NCBI GenBank assembly: GCA_021604565.1
Contig: BQJF01000039.1
Location: 1-39,424, forward strand
DNA: 39,424 nt
Source: Minwuia thermotolerans
Lineage (GTDB): Bacteria > Pseudomonadota > Alphaproteobacteria > Minwuiales > Minwuiaceae
Direction: 5' to 3'
Shown here: piece after piece, positions 1-8,720 of the stretch
Layout: each line of letters opens with the position of its first letter
Numbering within the stretch: position 1 is the stretch's first letter
Position numbers and translations under genes: made by a program
Notes under the pieces: model-generated
Databases searched by the model: none
What the model saw: only the letters and a program-made list of their open reading frames with translations
Told to the model about the DNA's origin: nothing

Positions 1-417
1 ATGTCCGAAACGATGAGCCCCCACAGCGCCCTGATTCACGTGATGGTGCTGGTGGCCTGCGCCGACAAGGAAATGGCGGAGCAGGAGGTCATCCTGATGA
101 GCGAGATGATCCGTATCCTGCCGATCTTCCGCAACTATGACGTGGATGGCGCGCTCGCCCGCGATGCCGAAAGCTGCCTGGCCTATCTGGAGAAGGAAGA
201 CGGCGTCGATCTGCTGATGCAGGACGTAGCCGGTGCCCTGCCACCGCGCCTGGGAGAGACTGCCTATGCGCTGGCCTGCGATGTGGCTGCCGCCGACGGG
301 GAGGTCAGCCAGGTCGAGCTGGAGATCCTGATGATCATTCGCCAGACCCTTGGTGTCGGACGTCTGCCCGCCGCCGCCATCGAACGCGGCGCCCGCGCCC
401 GCGCCATGACGCTGTAG
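1..417 (+). CDS. TerB-family (tellurite-resistance-like) protein
   Basis: A 138-residue protein that appears complete, with an ATG at base 1; an upstream in-frame start outside the window cannot be excluded. Two halves carry the acidic-helix pattern of the TerB/DjlA N-terminal fold: VACADKEMAEQEV near residues 17-29, and CDVAAADGEVSQVELE near 92-107, where the A-D-G-E turn is the family hallmark. No signal peptide or membrane segment is visible, so it is probably cytosolic. Family members are helical and associated with metal or membrane stress, but a specific biochemical role is not established from sequence. It is followed by a 186-base gap holding a long perfect hairpin and then a CoA-ligase gene on the same strand, so co-transcription is doubtful. 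Confidence 0.75.
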   Translation: MSETMSPHSALIHVMVLVACADKEMAEQEVILMSEMIRILPIFRNYDVDGALARDAESCLAYLEKEDGVDLLMQDVAGALPPRLGETAYALACDVAAADGEVSQVELEILMIIRQTLGVGRLPAAAIERGARARAMTL

Positions 418-452
418 ATTGTTTGCTGCCTGTTCCGTCTGGGCTCTTTGCT

Positions 453-537
453 GACTGTTCCATCCCTCTCCCCCACCCGGCCACCCACGGGAGTATCCTT
501 ATTGGGTGGCCGGGTGGGGGAGAGGGATGGAACAGTC
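453..537. repeat. Long perfect inverted repeat, copy 1
   Basis: Bases 453-487 and 503-537 are perfect reverse complements (35-base arms) around a 15-base loop, CGGGAGTATCCTTAT. The inner part of each arm, GGGTGGCCGGGTGGGGGAG, recurs in copy 2 at 20551-20621, whose loop matches at 11 of 15 positions. The element lies between the TerB-like gene and the ligase gene starting at 604. It is a REP/MITE-like intergenic repeat; it has no U-tract, so it is not a classical terminator. Confidence 0.9.
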
Positions 538-603
538 GGAGGACAAGGCGGGAGAACGGTGGCACAGTCAACAATAGGAAACGCATTCCTGGGAAGGGAC
601 AAG

Positions 604-1839
604 ATGGCTGACCATTTCGATGAACTGGAAACCCGCGATCCGGAGCAGCGGGAAACCGAACTGATGGCTGCATTGCCGGGGCAGGTGGCGCTGGCCAAGA
701 CCAACAGCAGCTTCTTCGGCAAGCTCTATGCCGACATCGACCCGATGGCGATCAACACGCGTGAGGCCCTGCAGCAGCTTCCGGTGATCCGCAAGCCGGA
801 CGTGCAGGAAGCCCAGAATGAGGAGCCACCCTTCGGCGGGCTGAACGCGGTACCGGTCAGCGACATGGCGCATGTCTACATGTCTCCGGGACCGATCTTC
901 GAACCGGACGGGGCGCAGCGTGACCACTGGCGCTATGCCCGCGCGCTCTATGCCGCCGGGTTCCGTCGCGGTGACATTGTCCATAATACCCTGTCGTACC
1001 ACCTGACCCCGGCAGGCATGCTGGTGGAGACCGGCTGCCGGGCCATTGGCTGCGCCGTCTTTCCGGGCGGTGTCGGCAATACGGAGATGCAGGTGGATGC
1101 CATCGAACGGCTGAAGCCCACCGCCTATGCCGGCACGCCCTCGTTCCTGCGTATCCTGCTGGAGAAGGCGGACGAGATGGGGCGCGACAGCTCCTCCTAT
1201 CGCAAGGCGTCGGTGGGCGCGGAGCCGCTGCCGCCGTCGCTGCGGCAATGGTTCGAGGACAGGGGCATCCAGACCACCCAGGGCTATGGCACCGCCGATG
1301 TGGGCCTGATCGCCTATGAGTCGCTGCCTGTCGAGGGGATGCTGCTGGACGAGGGGCTGATCCTGGAGATCTGCCGCCCCGGCACCGGGGAGCCCGTCGC
1401 GGAAGGGGAGGTCGGCGAGATCGTCGTCACCACCTTCAATCCGATCTACCCGCTGATCCGCTATGGCACCGGCGACATGACGGCGATCCTGCCCGGCACC
1501 AGCCCGTGTGGCCGCACCGCGACCCGCATCAAGGGCTGGATGGGCCGCGCCGACCAGTCCTGCAAGGTCCGGGGCATGTTCGTCCATGCCAAGCTGGTGG
1601 GGGAGATCGTCGGACGCCATCCGGAGGTGGCCAAGGCGCGTTTCGTCATCACAAACCCGGACAACCGCGATCAGATGACCCTGAAGGTGGAGGCGGAGAA
1701 GGGCGACGCCGCGCTGCTGGACGCCGTGAAACAGTCGGTCACCACCGTGACCAAGCTGCGTGGCGAGGTCGAGATCGTGGCTCCTGGCAGCCTGCCGAAC
1801 GATGGCATCGTCGTGGAGGATGCCCGCACGTTCGACTGA
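604..1839 (+). CDS. PaaK-like (phenylacetate-CoA ligase family) adenylate-forming enzyme
   Basis: A 411-residue protein. The ATG at 604 follows a purine-rich GGGAAGGGA; a longer in-frame reading back to 448 runs into the hairpin and is less likely. The acyl-adenylate region is clear: GYGTADVGLIAYES (about 228-241), RYGTGDMT (287-294) and the hinge-like GRADQSCKVRGMFVHA (315-330), as in the phenylacetate-CoA ligase family. These enzymes activate aromatic or other carboxylates with ATP and CoA. The Ser/Thr/Gly-rich P-loop expected near residue 94 is replaced by SPGPIFEPDG, so nucleotide handling may differ. The substrate cannot be read from sequence. It is a stand-alone gene between a TerB-like gene and tldD. 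Confidence 0.8.
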   Translation: MADHFDELETRDPEQRETELMAALPGQVALAKTNSSFFGKLYADIDPMAINTREALQQLPVIRKPDVQEAQNEEPPFGGLNAVPVSDMAHVYMSPGPIFEPDGAQRDHWRYARALYAAGFRRGDIVHNTLSYHLTPAGMLVETGCRAIGCAVFPGGVGNTEMQVDAIERLKPTAYAGTPSFLRILLEKADEMGRDSSSYRKASVGAEPLPPSLRQWFEDRGIQTTQGYGTADVGLIAYESLPVEGMLLDEGLILEICRPGTGEPVAEGEVGEIVVTTFNPIYPLIRYGTGDMTAILPGTSPCGRTATRIKGWMGRADQSCKVRGMFVHAKLVGEIVGRHPEVAKARFVITNPDNRDQMTLKVEAEKGDAALLDAVKQSVTTVTKLRGEVEIVAPGSLPNDGIVVEDARTFD

Positions 1840-1935
1840 CGGCACCGACGGGGAGAGTGCAACTCTCCCCTTCCGCCTGATGACATTCCCGCAAGGCGGC
1901 TTATGTTCAGGGGAGATTTTCAGGCGGAGTACCCC

Positions 1936-3366
1936 ATGTCCGATCTCGCGACCACTTCAGAGCTTTTCTTCACCCGTGCGGGACTGGATCCCGACCGCGC
2001 CCGCCGACAGGTGGGGGAGGCGCTGGAAGGCTGTGACGATGGTGAGCTCTATCTGGAGTACAGCCAGTCCGAGATGCTGGCATTTGACGATGGCCGGCTG
2101 CGCAACGCCAGCTTCGACACCGCGCAGGGGTTCGGCCTGCGGGCCGTGGCGGACGAGGCGCAGGGGTATGCCCACTCCTCCGAACTGTCGCATGATGCCA
2201 TCGCGCGGGCCGGAGATACCGTCCGCGCGGTACGGCGGGGCCATCAGGGCACGCTGGCCGACGGCCCGGCGCGCACCAACCGCAGCCTCTACGCCGACGA
2301 CAATCCGCTGAACGAGTTCGACTTCGAGACCAAGGTGAAGCTGCTGCAGGACATCGACGCCTATGCCCGCGATCTGGATTCGCGGGTGCGGCAGGTGACC
2401 TGTTCGCTGGCCGGATCGTGGAAGGCTGTCCGCATCATCCGCCCCGACGGCGCGGAGGTGGGTGATATCCGCCCGCTGGTCCGGCTGAATGTCTCGGTCA
2501 TGGTCGGTGACGGTGACCGGCAGGAAACCGGCAGTGCGGGCACTGGCGGTCGCACCGGATATGCTGCCTACATCGATCCGACCCGCTGGCAGGGGGAGGT
2601 GGACGAGGCCCTGCGCCAGGCCCTGGTCAATCTGGAGAGCGTGGCCGCGCCCGCAGGCGAACAGACCGTCGTGCTGGGTCCGGGCTGGCCCGGCATTCTG
2701 CTGCACGAAGCGATCGGTCACGGGCTGGAAGGCGATTTCAACCGCAAGAAGAGCTCGGTCTTCTCTGGCCTGATGGGACAGCGCGTGGCGGCCCCCGGTG
2801 TCACCGTCGTCGATGACGGCACGATCCCCGACCGGCGCGGTTCCCTGACCGTCGATGACGAGGGCACGCCGAGCAGCCGCACGGTACTGATCGAGGATGG
2901 CATCCTGCGCGGCTACATGCAGGACCGCCTCAACGCGCGCCTGATGGGTGTCGCCGCAACGGGCAACGGCCGCCGCGAGAGCTTTGCCCACATGCCGATG
3001 CCGCGCATGACCAACACGGTCATGGAGAATGGCGACCGCGACCCGGCGGAGATCCTTGAGAGCGTGAAGGACGGCATCTATGCCACCAGCTTCGGCGGTG
3101 GTCAGGTCGACATCACCTCCGGCAAGTTCGTCTTCACCTGCACGGAGGCCTACCGGATCGAGAACGGCAGGATCGGCGCCCCCGTGAAGGGCGCCACCCT
3201 GATCGGCTCCGGCGAGGAAGTGCTCAAGAAGGTCGCCATGATCGGCAACGACATGGCCCTCGACCCCGGCATCGGCACCTGCGGCAAGGCCGGGCAGGGC
3301 GTACCCGTCGGTGTCGGACAGCCGACACTGCGCATCGATGGCCTGACGGTCGGCGGCACGGGCTGA
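1936..3366 (+). CDS. tldD: TldD metalloprotease
   Basis: A 476-residue TldD. The ATG at 1936 follows AGGCGGAG at good spacing, which favours it over an in-frame start at 1903. The zinc motif HEAIGH lies at residues 257-262, and the C-terminal region has the conserved TldD features GGGQVDITSGKF and GTCGKAGQGVPVGVGQPTLR. TldD works with TldE (PmbA) as a cytosolic heterodimeric protease that processes peptides such as microcin B17 and CcdA. No pmbA partner is present in this window. Downstream is a convergent gene, with a hairpin-rich spacer between. Confidence 0.95.
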   Translation: MSDLATTSELFFTRAGLDPDRARRQVGEALEGCDDGELYLEYSQSEMLAFDDGRLRNASFDTAQGFGLRAVADEAQGYAHSSELSHDAIARAGDTVRAVRRGHQGTLADGPARTNRSLYADDNPLNEFDFETKVKLLQDIDAYARDLDSRVRQVTCSLAGSWKAVRIIRPDGAEVGDIRPLVRLNVSVMVGDGDRQETGSAGTGGRTGYAAYIDPTRWQGEVDEALRQALVNLESVAAPAGEQTVVLGPGWPGILLHEAIGHGLEGDFNRKKSSVFSGLMGQRVAAPGVTVVDDGTIPDRRGSLTVDDEGTPSSRTVLIEDGILRGYMQDRLNARLMGVAATGNGRRESFAHMPMPRMTNTVMENGDRDPAEILESVKDGIYATSFGGGQVDITSGKFVFTCTEAYRIENGRIGAPVKGATLIGSGEEVLKKVAMIGNDMALDPGIGTCGKAGQGVPVGVGQPTLRIDGLTVGGTG

Positions 3367-3409
3367 GATTGCGGCCCGGGAAGAGAACAGTCTGAACCGA
3401 CCGACTGCT

Positions 3410-3543
3410 CCTTCCCCCTAGACGGGGGAAGGTCGGGATGGGGGTGAGTCGGCGAAGCCGAGAAGCACCGCTCTTCGCGCAATAGCCTTCGGCTTTACCC
3501 CCCATCGACCGCTTCGCGGCCACTTCCCCCGCAAGGGGGGAAG
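3410..3543. repeat. Hairpin-rich intergenic repeat (REP-like)
   Basis: This spacer lies between the convergent tldD and indolepyruvate oxidoreductase genes. A perfect 9-bp stem, CCTTCCCCC/GGGGGAAGG (3410-3418 with 3424-3432), is separated by about 90 bases from an 8-bp stem, CTTCCCCC/GGGGGAAG (3523-3530 with 3536-3543). Small hairpins such as CCGCTTCGCGG lie between. Two C-rich stems flanking a variable middle is the layout of dispersed REP/BIME elements in GC-rich proteobacteria. It may also stop transcription from both sides, although U-tracts are missing. Confidence 0.7.
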
Positions 3544-3591
3544 CAGGTCAGACCGGGAGCAGCGTCAGTCGCTGGCGGAGCCAGTGAACAG

Positions 3592-6500
3592 TCACTCCGC
3601 GGCCTGGGCCTGATCGCCGGAACTCGTGGGCTTGCGGAACAGGCGGAGCAGGTCGGCCTCCCGCTTCTTCGCGCCCTCGATGTTGTGTTCCTTGATGTGG
3701 CCATAGCCGCGAATGTCCTGCGGCACTTCCGTGATGGCCTTGGCCATGGCGTGGTTGCCTGCTGAGAGCTTCGCGATCAGTTCCGCAACGACCGTCTCGT
3801 ACTCCGTGATCAGGGCGCGTTCCTGCTTGCGCTCCGCCGTGTAGCCGAAGATGTCGAGACGGGTGCCACGCAGGCGTTTCAGCCCGGCGAGGACATGGAA
3901 CACGGGCATGATCCAGCCGCCGAACTCCATCTTCGACAGCCTGCCGGTCTCGGGATCCGGCTTGCTGATCAGTGGTGGTGCCAGGTGGAACTTCAGCTTG
4001 TAGTCGCCCTCGAACTGGCTCTGCAGCTTCCGGCGGAAGGTGCCGTCGGTGTAGAGCCGCGCCACCTCGTACTCATCCTTGTAGGCCAGCAGCTTGTAGT
4101 AGTTGCGGGCAACCGCCTCGGCCAGTCCGGTGGCACCGCCACCCTTCTGCTGCTCCGCCTTCTGCACATCGCGCACCAGCGCCTCGAAGCGGTCGGCGTA
4201 GGCCTTGTCCTGATAGGCCGTCAGCAGCTTGCGGCGGTGCTCGATGATGTCATCCAGATCGGTGAGCGGCTTGCGGAACGGCAGCACCGAACTGCTGGCC
4301 GGTTTCACTGCGGCCTCGACCTCGTCGATGTCGTGCGCGGCGAGGCGACCCCAGTTGAAGGTCTCCTTGTTCATGCCGACGGCGACACCATTCAGTTCGA
4401 TGGCACGCATCAGGGAGTCCAGACCCACCGGCAACTGCCCGCGCTGGAAGGCATAGCCCAGCATGAACAGGTTGGTGGCGATGGAATCCCCCAGCAGCGC
4501 GGTGGCGATGCGGGTGGCGTCGATGAATTCCGTCTGGTTGCCGCCCGCGGCCTCCCGGATCGTGTCTTCCAGCGCGCCGGAGCCGTACTTCATGTCCGGG
4601 TTCAGCGTGAAGGCAGCGGTCGGAGCCAGGTGGCTGTTGATGATGGCCCGGGTGCCGCCCTTTTCCATCGTGTCGATGGCATTGTCGGAGGCTGCCACGA
4701 CCATGTCGCAGCCGAGCACCAGATTGGCCTTGCCGGATGCGACGCGGACGGCGTGGATGTCCTCCGGTGCATTGGCGATGCGCACATGGCTCATCACCGC
4801 GCCGTTCTTCTGCGCCAGTCCGGTAAAGTCGAGCACGGAGGAGCCCTTGCCCTCCAGATGCGCTGCCATGCCCATCAGGGCACCGACGGTCAGAACGCCC
4901 GTGCCACCGATGCCGGTGACCACCATGCCGAAGGGTTCGTCGTCCACCGGGGCCTTTTCGGGCATCGGCAGTTCGGCGAAGCGATCCTTGGCCGCGGCGC
5001 CCTGCTTGCCCTTCGATACGGCGTTCGGCTTGCGCAGCCCGCCGCCGTGGATGGTGACGAAGCTGGGGCAGAAGCCGTTCACGCAGGAGAAGTCCTTGTT
5101 GCAGGACGACTGGTTGATCTGGCGCTTGCGGCCGAGCTCGGTCTCCGCCGGTTCGACCGAGACACAGTTGGATGCGACGGAGCAGTCGCCGCAGCCTTCG
5201 CAGACGTCTTCGTTGATCATCACCCGCTTGGCCGGATCGGGGAAGGTGCCGCGCTTGCGCCGCCGCCGTTTCTCCGCCGCACAGGTCTGGTCATAGATCA
5301 GCGCGGTGCAGCCCGGCGTGTCGCGCAGTTCCTTCTGCACGTCATCCAGTTCGCTGCGGTGATAGATGCGCGTGCCTGCCGGGAAGCCGGCATCGCCCGG
5401 ATACTTGTCCGGTTCGTCGGTCACGACGATCAGCTTCTTGACGCCTTCGGCCCAGACCTGCTGCGCGATCTGCGGCACGGAAAGCTGGCCGTCATGCGGC
5501 TGGCCGCCGGTCATGGCCACGGCATCGTTGTAGAGGATCTTGTAGGTGATGTTGACGCCGGAGGCGACGGCGGCACGGATGGCCAGCAGGCCGGAATGGA
5601 AATAGGTGCCGTCACCCAGGTTGGTGAAGATGTGGTTGTCGGTCACGAACGGGGCCTGACCGATCCAGGGCGTACCCTCACCGCCCATCTGGGTGAAGGT
5701 CTGGGTCTGGCGGTTCATCGACAGCGCCATGAAGTGACAGCCGATTCCCGCCGTTGCACGCGACCCCTCCGGCACACGGGTGGAGGTGTTGTGCGGGCAG
5801 CCGGAGCAGAAGTAGGGCACGCGCTCCAGCTTGTCGCCGGCATCACGGGTCTCTGCGGCGATCTTCTTCATCCGCTCCTTGGCGTCGAGCTGTTCGATCC
5901 GTTCCTCCATATCCGGGTTGCTGTGGAACGGTTTCAGACGCGCGGCGATGAAACGGGCAATCTCGGCGGGGCTGAGTTCGCCATGGCTCGGGAACAGCCA
6001 GTTGCGCTGCTCGTCGAACTTGCCGACGATGCGCGGGCGCACATCCTCGCGCCAGTTGTAGAGCTGTTCCTTCAACTGGTTCTCGATGACGGCGCGCTTC
6101 TCCTCGACCACGATGACCTCTTCCAGGCCTTCGGCGAAGTGGCGCGCGCCTTCGGGTTCCAGCGGCCAGGGCATGCCGACCTTGTAGAGGCGGATGCCGA
6201 TCTCGGCGGCCCGTTCCTCGTCGATGCCGAGGTCGTCCAGCGCCTGCATCACGTCCAGATAGGACTTGCCGGTGGTGATGATGCCGATGCGTGGCTTCGG
6301 ACTGTCGATCACCGTCTTGTCGATACCGTTGGCGCGGGCAAAGGCGAGGGCGGCATAGACCTTGTGGCGGTGCAGGCGATGTTCCTCCTGATACCGGTCA
6401 TCGGGCCAACGAATCGACAGGCCACCCGGCGGCAGCTCGAAATCCGGCATCTGGATGTTCACGCGATGCGGGTCGATATAGACACTCGCTGCACTTTCAA

Positions 6501-7116
6501 CGGTTTCGGAGACACACTTGAACCCGACTGCGAGGCCGGAATAGCGACTCATGGCCCAGCCCAGCAGGCCGAAATCCAGGTATTCCTGCACGTTCGACGG
6601 ATGCAGCACCGGGATCATGGCGGACATGAAGACGTGTTCCGACTGGTGCAGCAGGGTGGATGAAACACCGGCGTGGTCGTCGCCGGCCAGAACCAGCACA
6701 CCACCGTTCTTCGACATGCCGGCTGAATTCATGTGTTTCAGCACGTCCACCGACCGGTCGACGCCCGGACCCTTGCCGTACCAGATGGCGAAGACACCGT
6801 CATATTTCGCGGTGGAATAGAGGTTGGTCTGCTGCGACCCCCAGACGGAGGTCGCGGCCAGATCCTCGTTCAGGCCCGGCTGGAACCGGATGTGGTTCTT
6901 CTCAAGGTATTCCTTCGCCTGCCAGAGCTGCTGGTCATAGGTGCCGAGCGGAGAGCCGCGATAACCGGAAATGAAACAGGCCGTGTTCAGCCCCGCCGCA
7001 ATGTCCCGGTTCCGCTGCATCATCGGCAGGCGAATGAGGGCCTGCGTGCCGGTGATGAACACGCGGCCTTCTTCCAGTTCGTACTTGTCGTTCAGCGATA
7101 CCTGGGCGAGGTCCAT
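3592..7116 (-). CDS. Fused indolepyruvate ferredoxin oxidoreductase (IorA-IorB type)
   Basis: A 1174-residue protein with the alpha and gamma/beta parts of 2-ketoacid oxidoreductase in one chain. In order it has an N-terminal pyrimidine/TPP-type domain; a TPP-binding core with GDGTYFHSG (about 499-508) and VAMTGGQ; a cysteine-rich 4Fe-4S ferredoxin region, CEGCGDC (about 638) and CNKDFSCVNGFC (about 670); a gamma domain starting GIGGTGVLTVGALMG (about 733); and a long C-terminal extension. The family oxidatively decarboxylates arylpyruvates from aromatic amino acid transamination to aryl-acetyl-CoA with reduction of ferredoxin or another acceptor. It is the last gene of a minus-strand series. 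A strong dyad 68-100 bases upstream of the start suggests specific regulation. Confidence 0.95.
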   Translation of the reverse strand: MDLAQVSLNDKYELEEGRVFITGTQALIRLPMMQRNRDIAAGLNTACFISGYRGSPLGTYDQQLWQAKEYLEKNHIRFQPGLNEDLAATSVWGSQQTNLYSTAKYDGVFAIWYGKGPGVDRSVDVLKHMNSAGMSKNGGVLVLAGDDHAGVSSTLLHQSEHVFMSAMIPVLHPSNVQEYLDFGLLGWAMSRYSGLAVGFKCVSETVESAASVYIDPHRVNIQMPDFELPPGGLSIRWPDDRYQEEHRLHRHKVYAALAFARANGIDKTVIDSPKPRIGIITTGKSYLDVMQALDDLGIDEERAAEIGIRLYKVGMPWPLEPEGARHFAEGLEEVIVVEEKRAVIENQLKEQLYNWREDVRPRIVGKFDEQRNWLFPSHGELSPAEIARFIAARLKPFHSNPDMEERIEQLDAKERMKKIAAETRDAGDKLERVPYFCSGCPHNTSTRVPEGSRATAGIGCHFMALSMNRQTQTFTQMGGEGTPWIGQAPFVTDNHIFTNLGDGTYFHSGLLAIRAAVASGVNITYKILYNDAVAMTGGQPHDGQLSVPQIAQQVWAEGVKKLIVVTDEPDKYPGDAGFPAGTRIYHRSELDDVQKELRDTPGCTALIYDQTCAAEKRRRRKRGTFPDPAKRVMINEDVCEGCGDCSVASNCVSVEPAETELGRKRQINQSSCNKDFSCVNGFCPSFVTIHGGGLRKPNAVSKGKQGAAAKDRFAELPMPEKAPVDDEPFGMVVTGIGGTGVLTVGALMGMAAHLEGKGSSVLDFTGLAQKNGAVMSHVRIANAPEDIHAVRVASGKANLVLGCDMVVAASDNAIDTMEKGGTRAIINSHLAPTAAFTLNPDMKYGSGALEDTIREAAGGNQTEFIDATRIATALLGDSIATNLFMLGYAFQRGQLPVGLDSLMRAIELNGVAVGMNKETFNWGRLAAHDIDEVEAAVKPASSSVLPFRKPLTDLDDIIEHRRKLLTAYQDKAYADRFEALVRDVQKAEQQKGGGATGLAEAVARNYYKLLAYKDEYEVARLYTDGTFRRKLQSQFEGDYKLKFHLAPPLISKPDPETGRLSKMEFGGWIMPVFHVLAGLKRLRGTRLDIFGYTAERKQERALITEYETVVAELIAKLSAGNHAMAKAITEVPQDIRGYGHIKEHNIEGAKKREADLLRLFRKPTSSGDQAQAAE

Positions 7117-7183
7117 CTTCTGCGCTCCCGCGTTCCGAGTTTCCGACGTTTCATCAGAAGCTATCTGCAGGGTGACGCAAAGT

Positions 7184-7216
7184 CAATTAAAGGTCAGAAT
7201 GATTGACCTTTAATTG
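7184..7216. promoter_or_regulatory. Operator-like dyad upstream of indolepyruvate oxidoreductase
   Basis: Arms CAATTAAAGGTCA (7184-7196) and TGACCTTTAATTG (7204-7216) are perfect 13-base reverse complements around a 7-base spacer. On the minus strand a TTGACT (complement of 7181-7186) overlaps the proximal arm and could be a -35 element, with a weak -10-like sequence about 15 bases further on. The AT-rich arms contrast with their surroundings. A dimeric regulator binding here could block transcription of the gene starting at 7116. A terminator for the preceding gor is less likely because the stem is AT-rich and lacks a T-tract. Confidence 0.7.
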
Positions 7217-7245
7217 TAATTTTCTTTCGCCGCGTGCGATCCGTT

Positions 7246-8598
7246 TCAGGCCGCCTTCTCGCGCATCGTCACGAACTCTTCCGCCGCTGTCGGGTGGATG
7301 CCGACGGTGCGGTCGAAGTCGCGCTTGGTGGCGCCCATCTTCACGGCGATGGCGATGCCCTGGATGATCTCGCCCGCGTCGGGGCCGACCATGTGGACCC
7401 CCAGGACCTTCTGAGTGACCCGGTCGACGATGATCTTCATCATCGTCTTCTCCTCCCGCCCGGTCAGGCTGAGCTTCATCGGCGTGAAGGTGGAGCGGTA
7501 GATGTCGATGGTGTCGTGCAGTTCCCGGGCCTGGTCCTCGGTCAGTCCGACAGAACCCACCGGGGGCTGGCTGAACACGGCGGAGGGGACATCGGCGTGA
7601 TCGCAGGGGGTCGGGTCATCCAGATATTCGGTGCGGTAGAGCGCCATGGCTTCCTGGATGGCCACCGGGGTGAGGGCGATGCGGTCGGTGACATCACCAA
7701 TGGCCCAGACATTGTCCAGATTGGTCCGGGAATATTCGTCCACCTTGATCGAGCCGTTCGGTGCCAGTTCGACGCCGATTTCCTCCAGGCCGATGCCTTC
7801 GGTGCGCGGGTGGCGGCCGGTGGCGTACATGATGCAGTCCGCTTCCAGCGTCGAGCCATCGGTCAGGGTGGCGATCAGGGTCTCGTCCTGCTTCTCGATG
7901 GCCGTGATGTTCACGCCCGTCCGCAGGTCCACGCCCTTGCGCACGATCTCGGTCGACAGCACGTCGCGCACATCCTCGTCAAAACCGCGCAGGATCTTCT
8001 CGCTGCGATAGATCTGCGTCACCTGCGAACCGAGGCCGTTCATGATCCCGGCGAACTCCACCGCGATATAGCCGCCGCCGACAACCACGAAACGCTTGGG
8101 CAGGTCGGGCAGGAAGAAGACCTCGTTGGAGGAAATGGCGTGCTCGATCCCCGGGATCTCCGGCATCGTCGGCCAGCCGCCGGTGGCGACGATGATCCGG
8201 TCGGTGGTCACGGTCTCGTTGCCGACCAGGATGGTGTGCCGGTCCAGGATCTTCGCCGGGGCCTCGTAGAGCTTCACACCGGCATTGTCGAGCAGGCGAC
8301 GGTAGACGTCGTTCAGGCGGCTGATCTCGGTGTTCTTGTTCTCGATCAGACGGCTCCAGTTGAACCGGTCGGGCTTCACGTCCCAGCCGAAGCCTTCCGC
8401 ATCCTCGAAATCCTCGGAGAAGTGGCTGGCGAAGACCATCAGCTTCTTCGGCACACAGCCGACATTGACGCAGGTGCCGCCCAGGAACTGCTGCTCCGCC
8501 GCCGCAACCCGCGCGCCGGTGGACGCGATCATGCGGGCCGCACGGGTGCCCCCGGAACCGACACCAATGACGAAGAGGTCGTAATCATAGTTGCTCAT
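7246..8598 (-). CDS. gor: Glutathione-disulfide reductase
   Basis: A 450-residue class I flavoprotein disulfide reductase. It has an N-terminal FAD dinucleotide fold (GVGSGGTRAARM, 12-23), the redox motif GGTCVNVGCVPKK with C43 and C48, an NAD(P)H fold beginning VVVGGGYIAVEFAG, the second FAD contact WAIGDVTD, and a C-terminal HPTAAEE with catalytic H435 and E440. The GVGSGGTRAAR start and C-x4-C spacing match the alphaproteobacterial glutathione reductase group, not lipoamide dehydrogenase. It regenerates GSH in the cytosol with NADPH. It lies downstream of gabD, separated by a hairpin. At least four other probable glutathione users occur in this window. Confidence 0.93.
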   Translation of the reverse strand: MSNYDYDLFVIGVGSGGTRAARMIASTGARVAAAEQQFLGGTCVNVGCVPKKLMVFASHFSEDFEDAEGFGWDVKPDRFNWSRLIENKNTEISRLNDVYRRLLDNAGVKLYEAPAKILDRHTILVGNETVTTDRIIVATGGWPTMPEIPGIEHAISSNEVFFLPDLPKRFVVVGGGYIAVEFAGIMNGLGSQVTQIYRSEKILRGFDEDVRDVLSTEIVRKGVDLRTGVNITAIEKQDETLIATLTDGSTLEADCIMYATGRHPRTEGIGLEEIGVELAPNGSIKVDEYSRTNLDNVWAIGDVTDRIALTPVAIQEAMALYRTEYLDDPTPCDHADVPSAVFSQPPVGSVGLTEDQARELHDTIDIYRSTFTPMKLSLTGREEKTMMKIIVDRVTQKVLGVHMVGPDAGEIIQGIAIAVKMGATKRDFDRTVGIHPTAAEEFVTMREKAA

Positions 8599-8663
8599 GT
8601 GCGGGGCTTCCTTGCGGTCGTGTCGGAACGGACGGGTTGGTTTTCATGTCAGCAGATAGGCAA

Positions 8664-8693
8664 CAGGCGGCGAGAGCCAAGTCCCGCCGCCTG
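8664..8693 (-). terminator. Stem-loop downstream of gabD
   Basis: CAGGCGGCG (8664-8672) and CGCCGCCTG (8685-8693) form a perfect 9-bp GC-rich stem with a 12-base loop, 28 bases past the gabD stop on the minus strand. Only a short T-containing stretch follows, so this is a weak intrinsic terminator or an mRNA-end stabiliser. Confidence 0.5.
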
Positions 8694-8720
8694 AACGCCG
8701 CTTTCAGCAATGCGTGATGG

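Noticed and set aside
568..2991. Minus-strand open frames opposite the PaaK-like gene and tldD
   Set aside because: Shadow frames; both plus-strand genes carry conserved motifs and good ribosome sites.
3895..6663. A 922-codon open frame on the plus strand
   Set aside because: It lies fully antisense to the indolepyruvate oxidoreductase, whose motifs are intact; the translation is low-complexity and rich in His, Asp, Arg and Val, as expected for an antisense shadow in GC-rich DNA.
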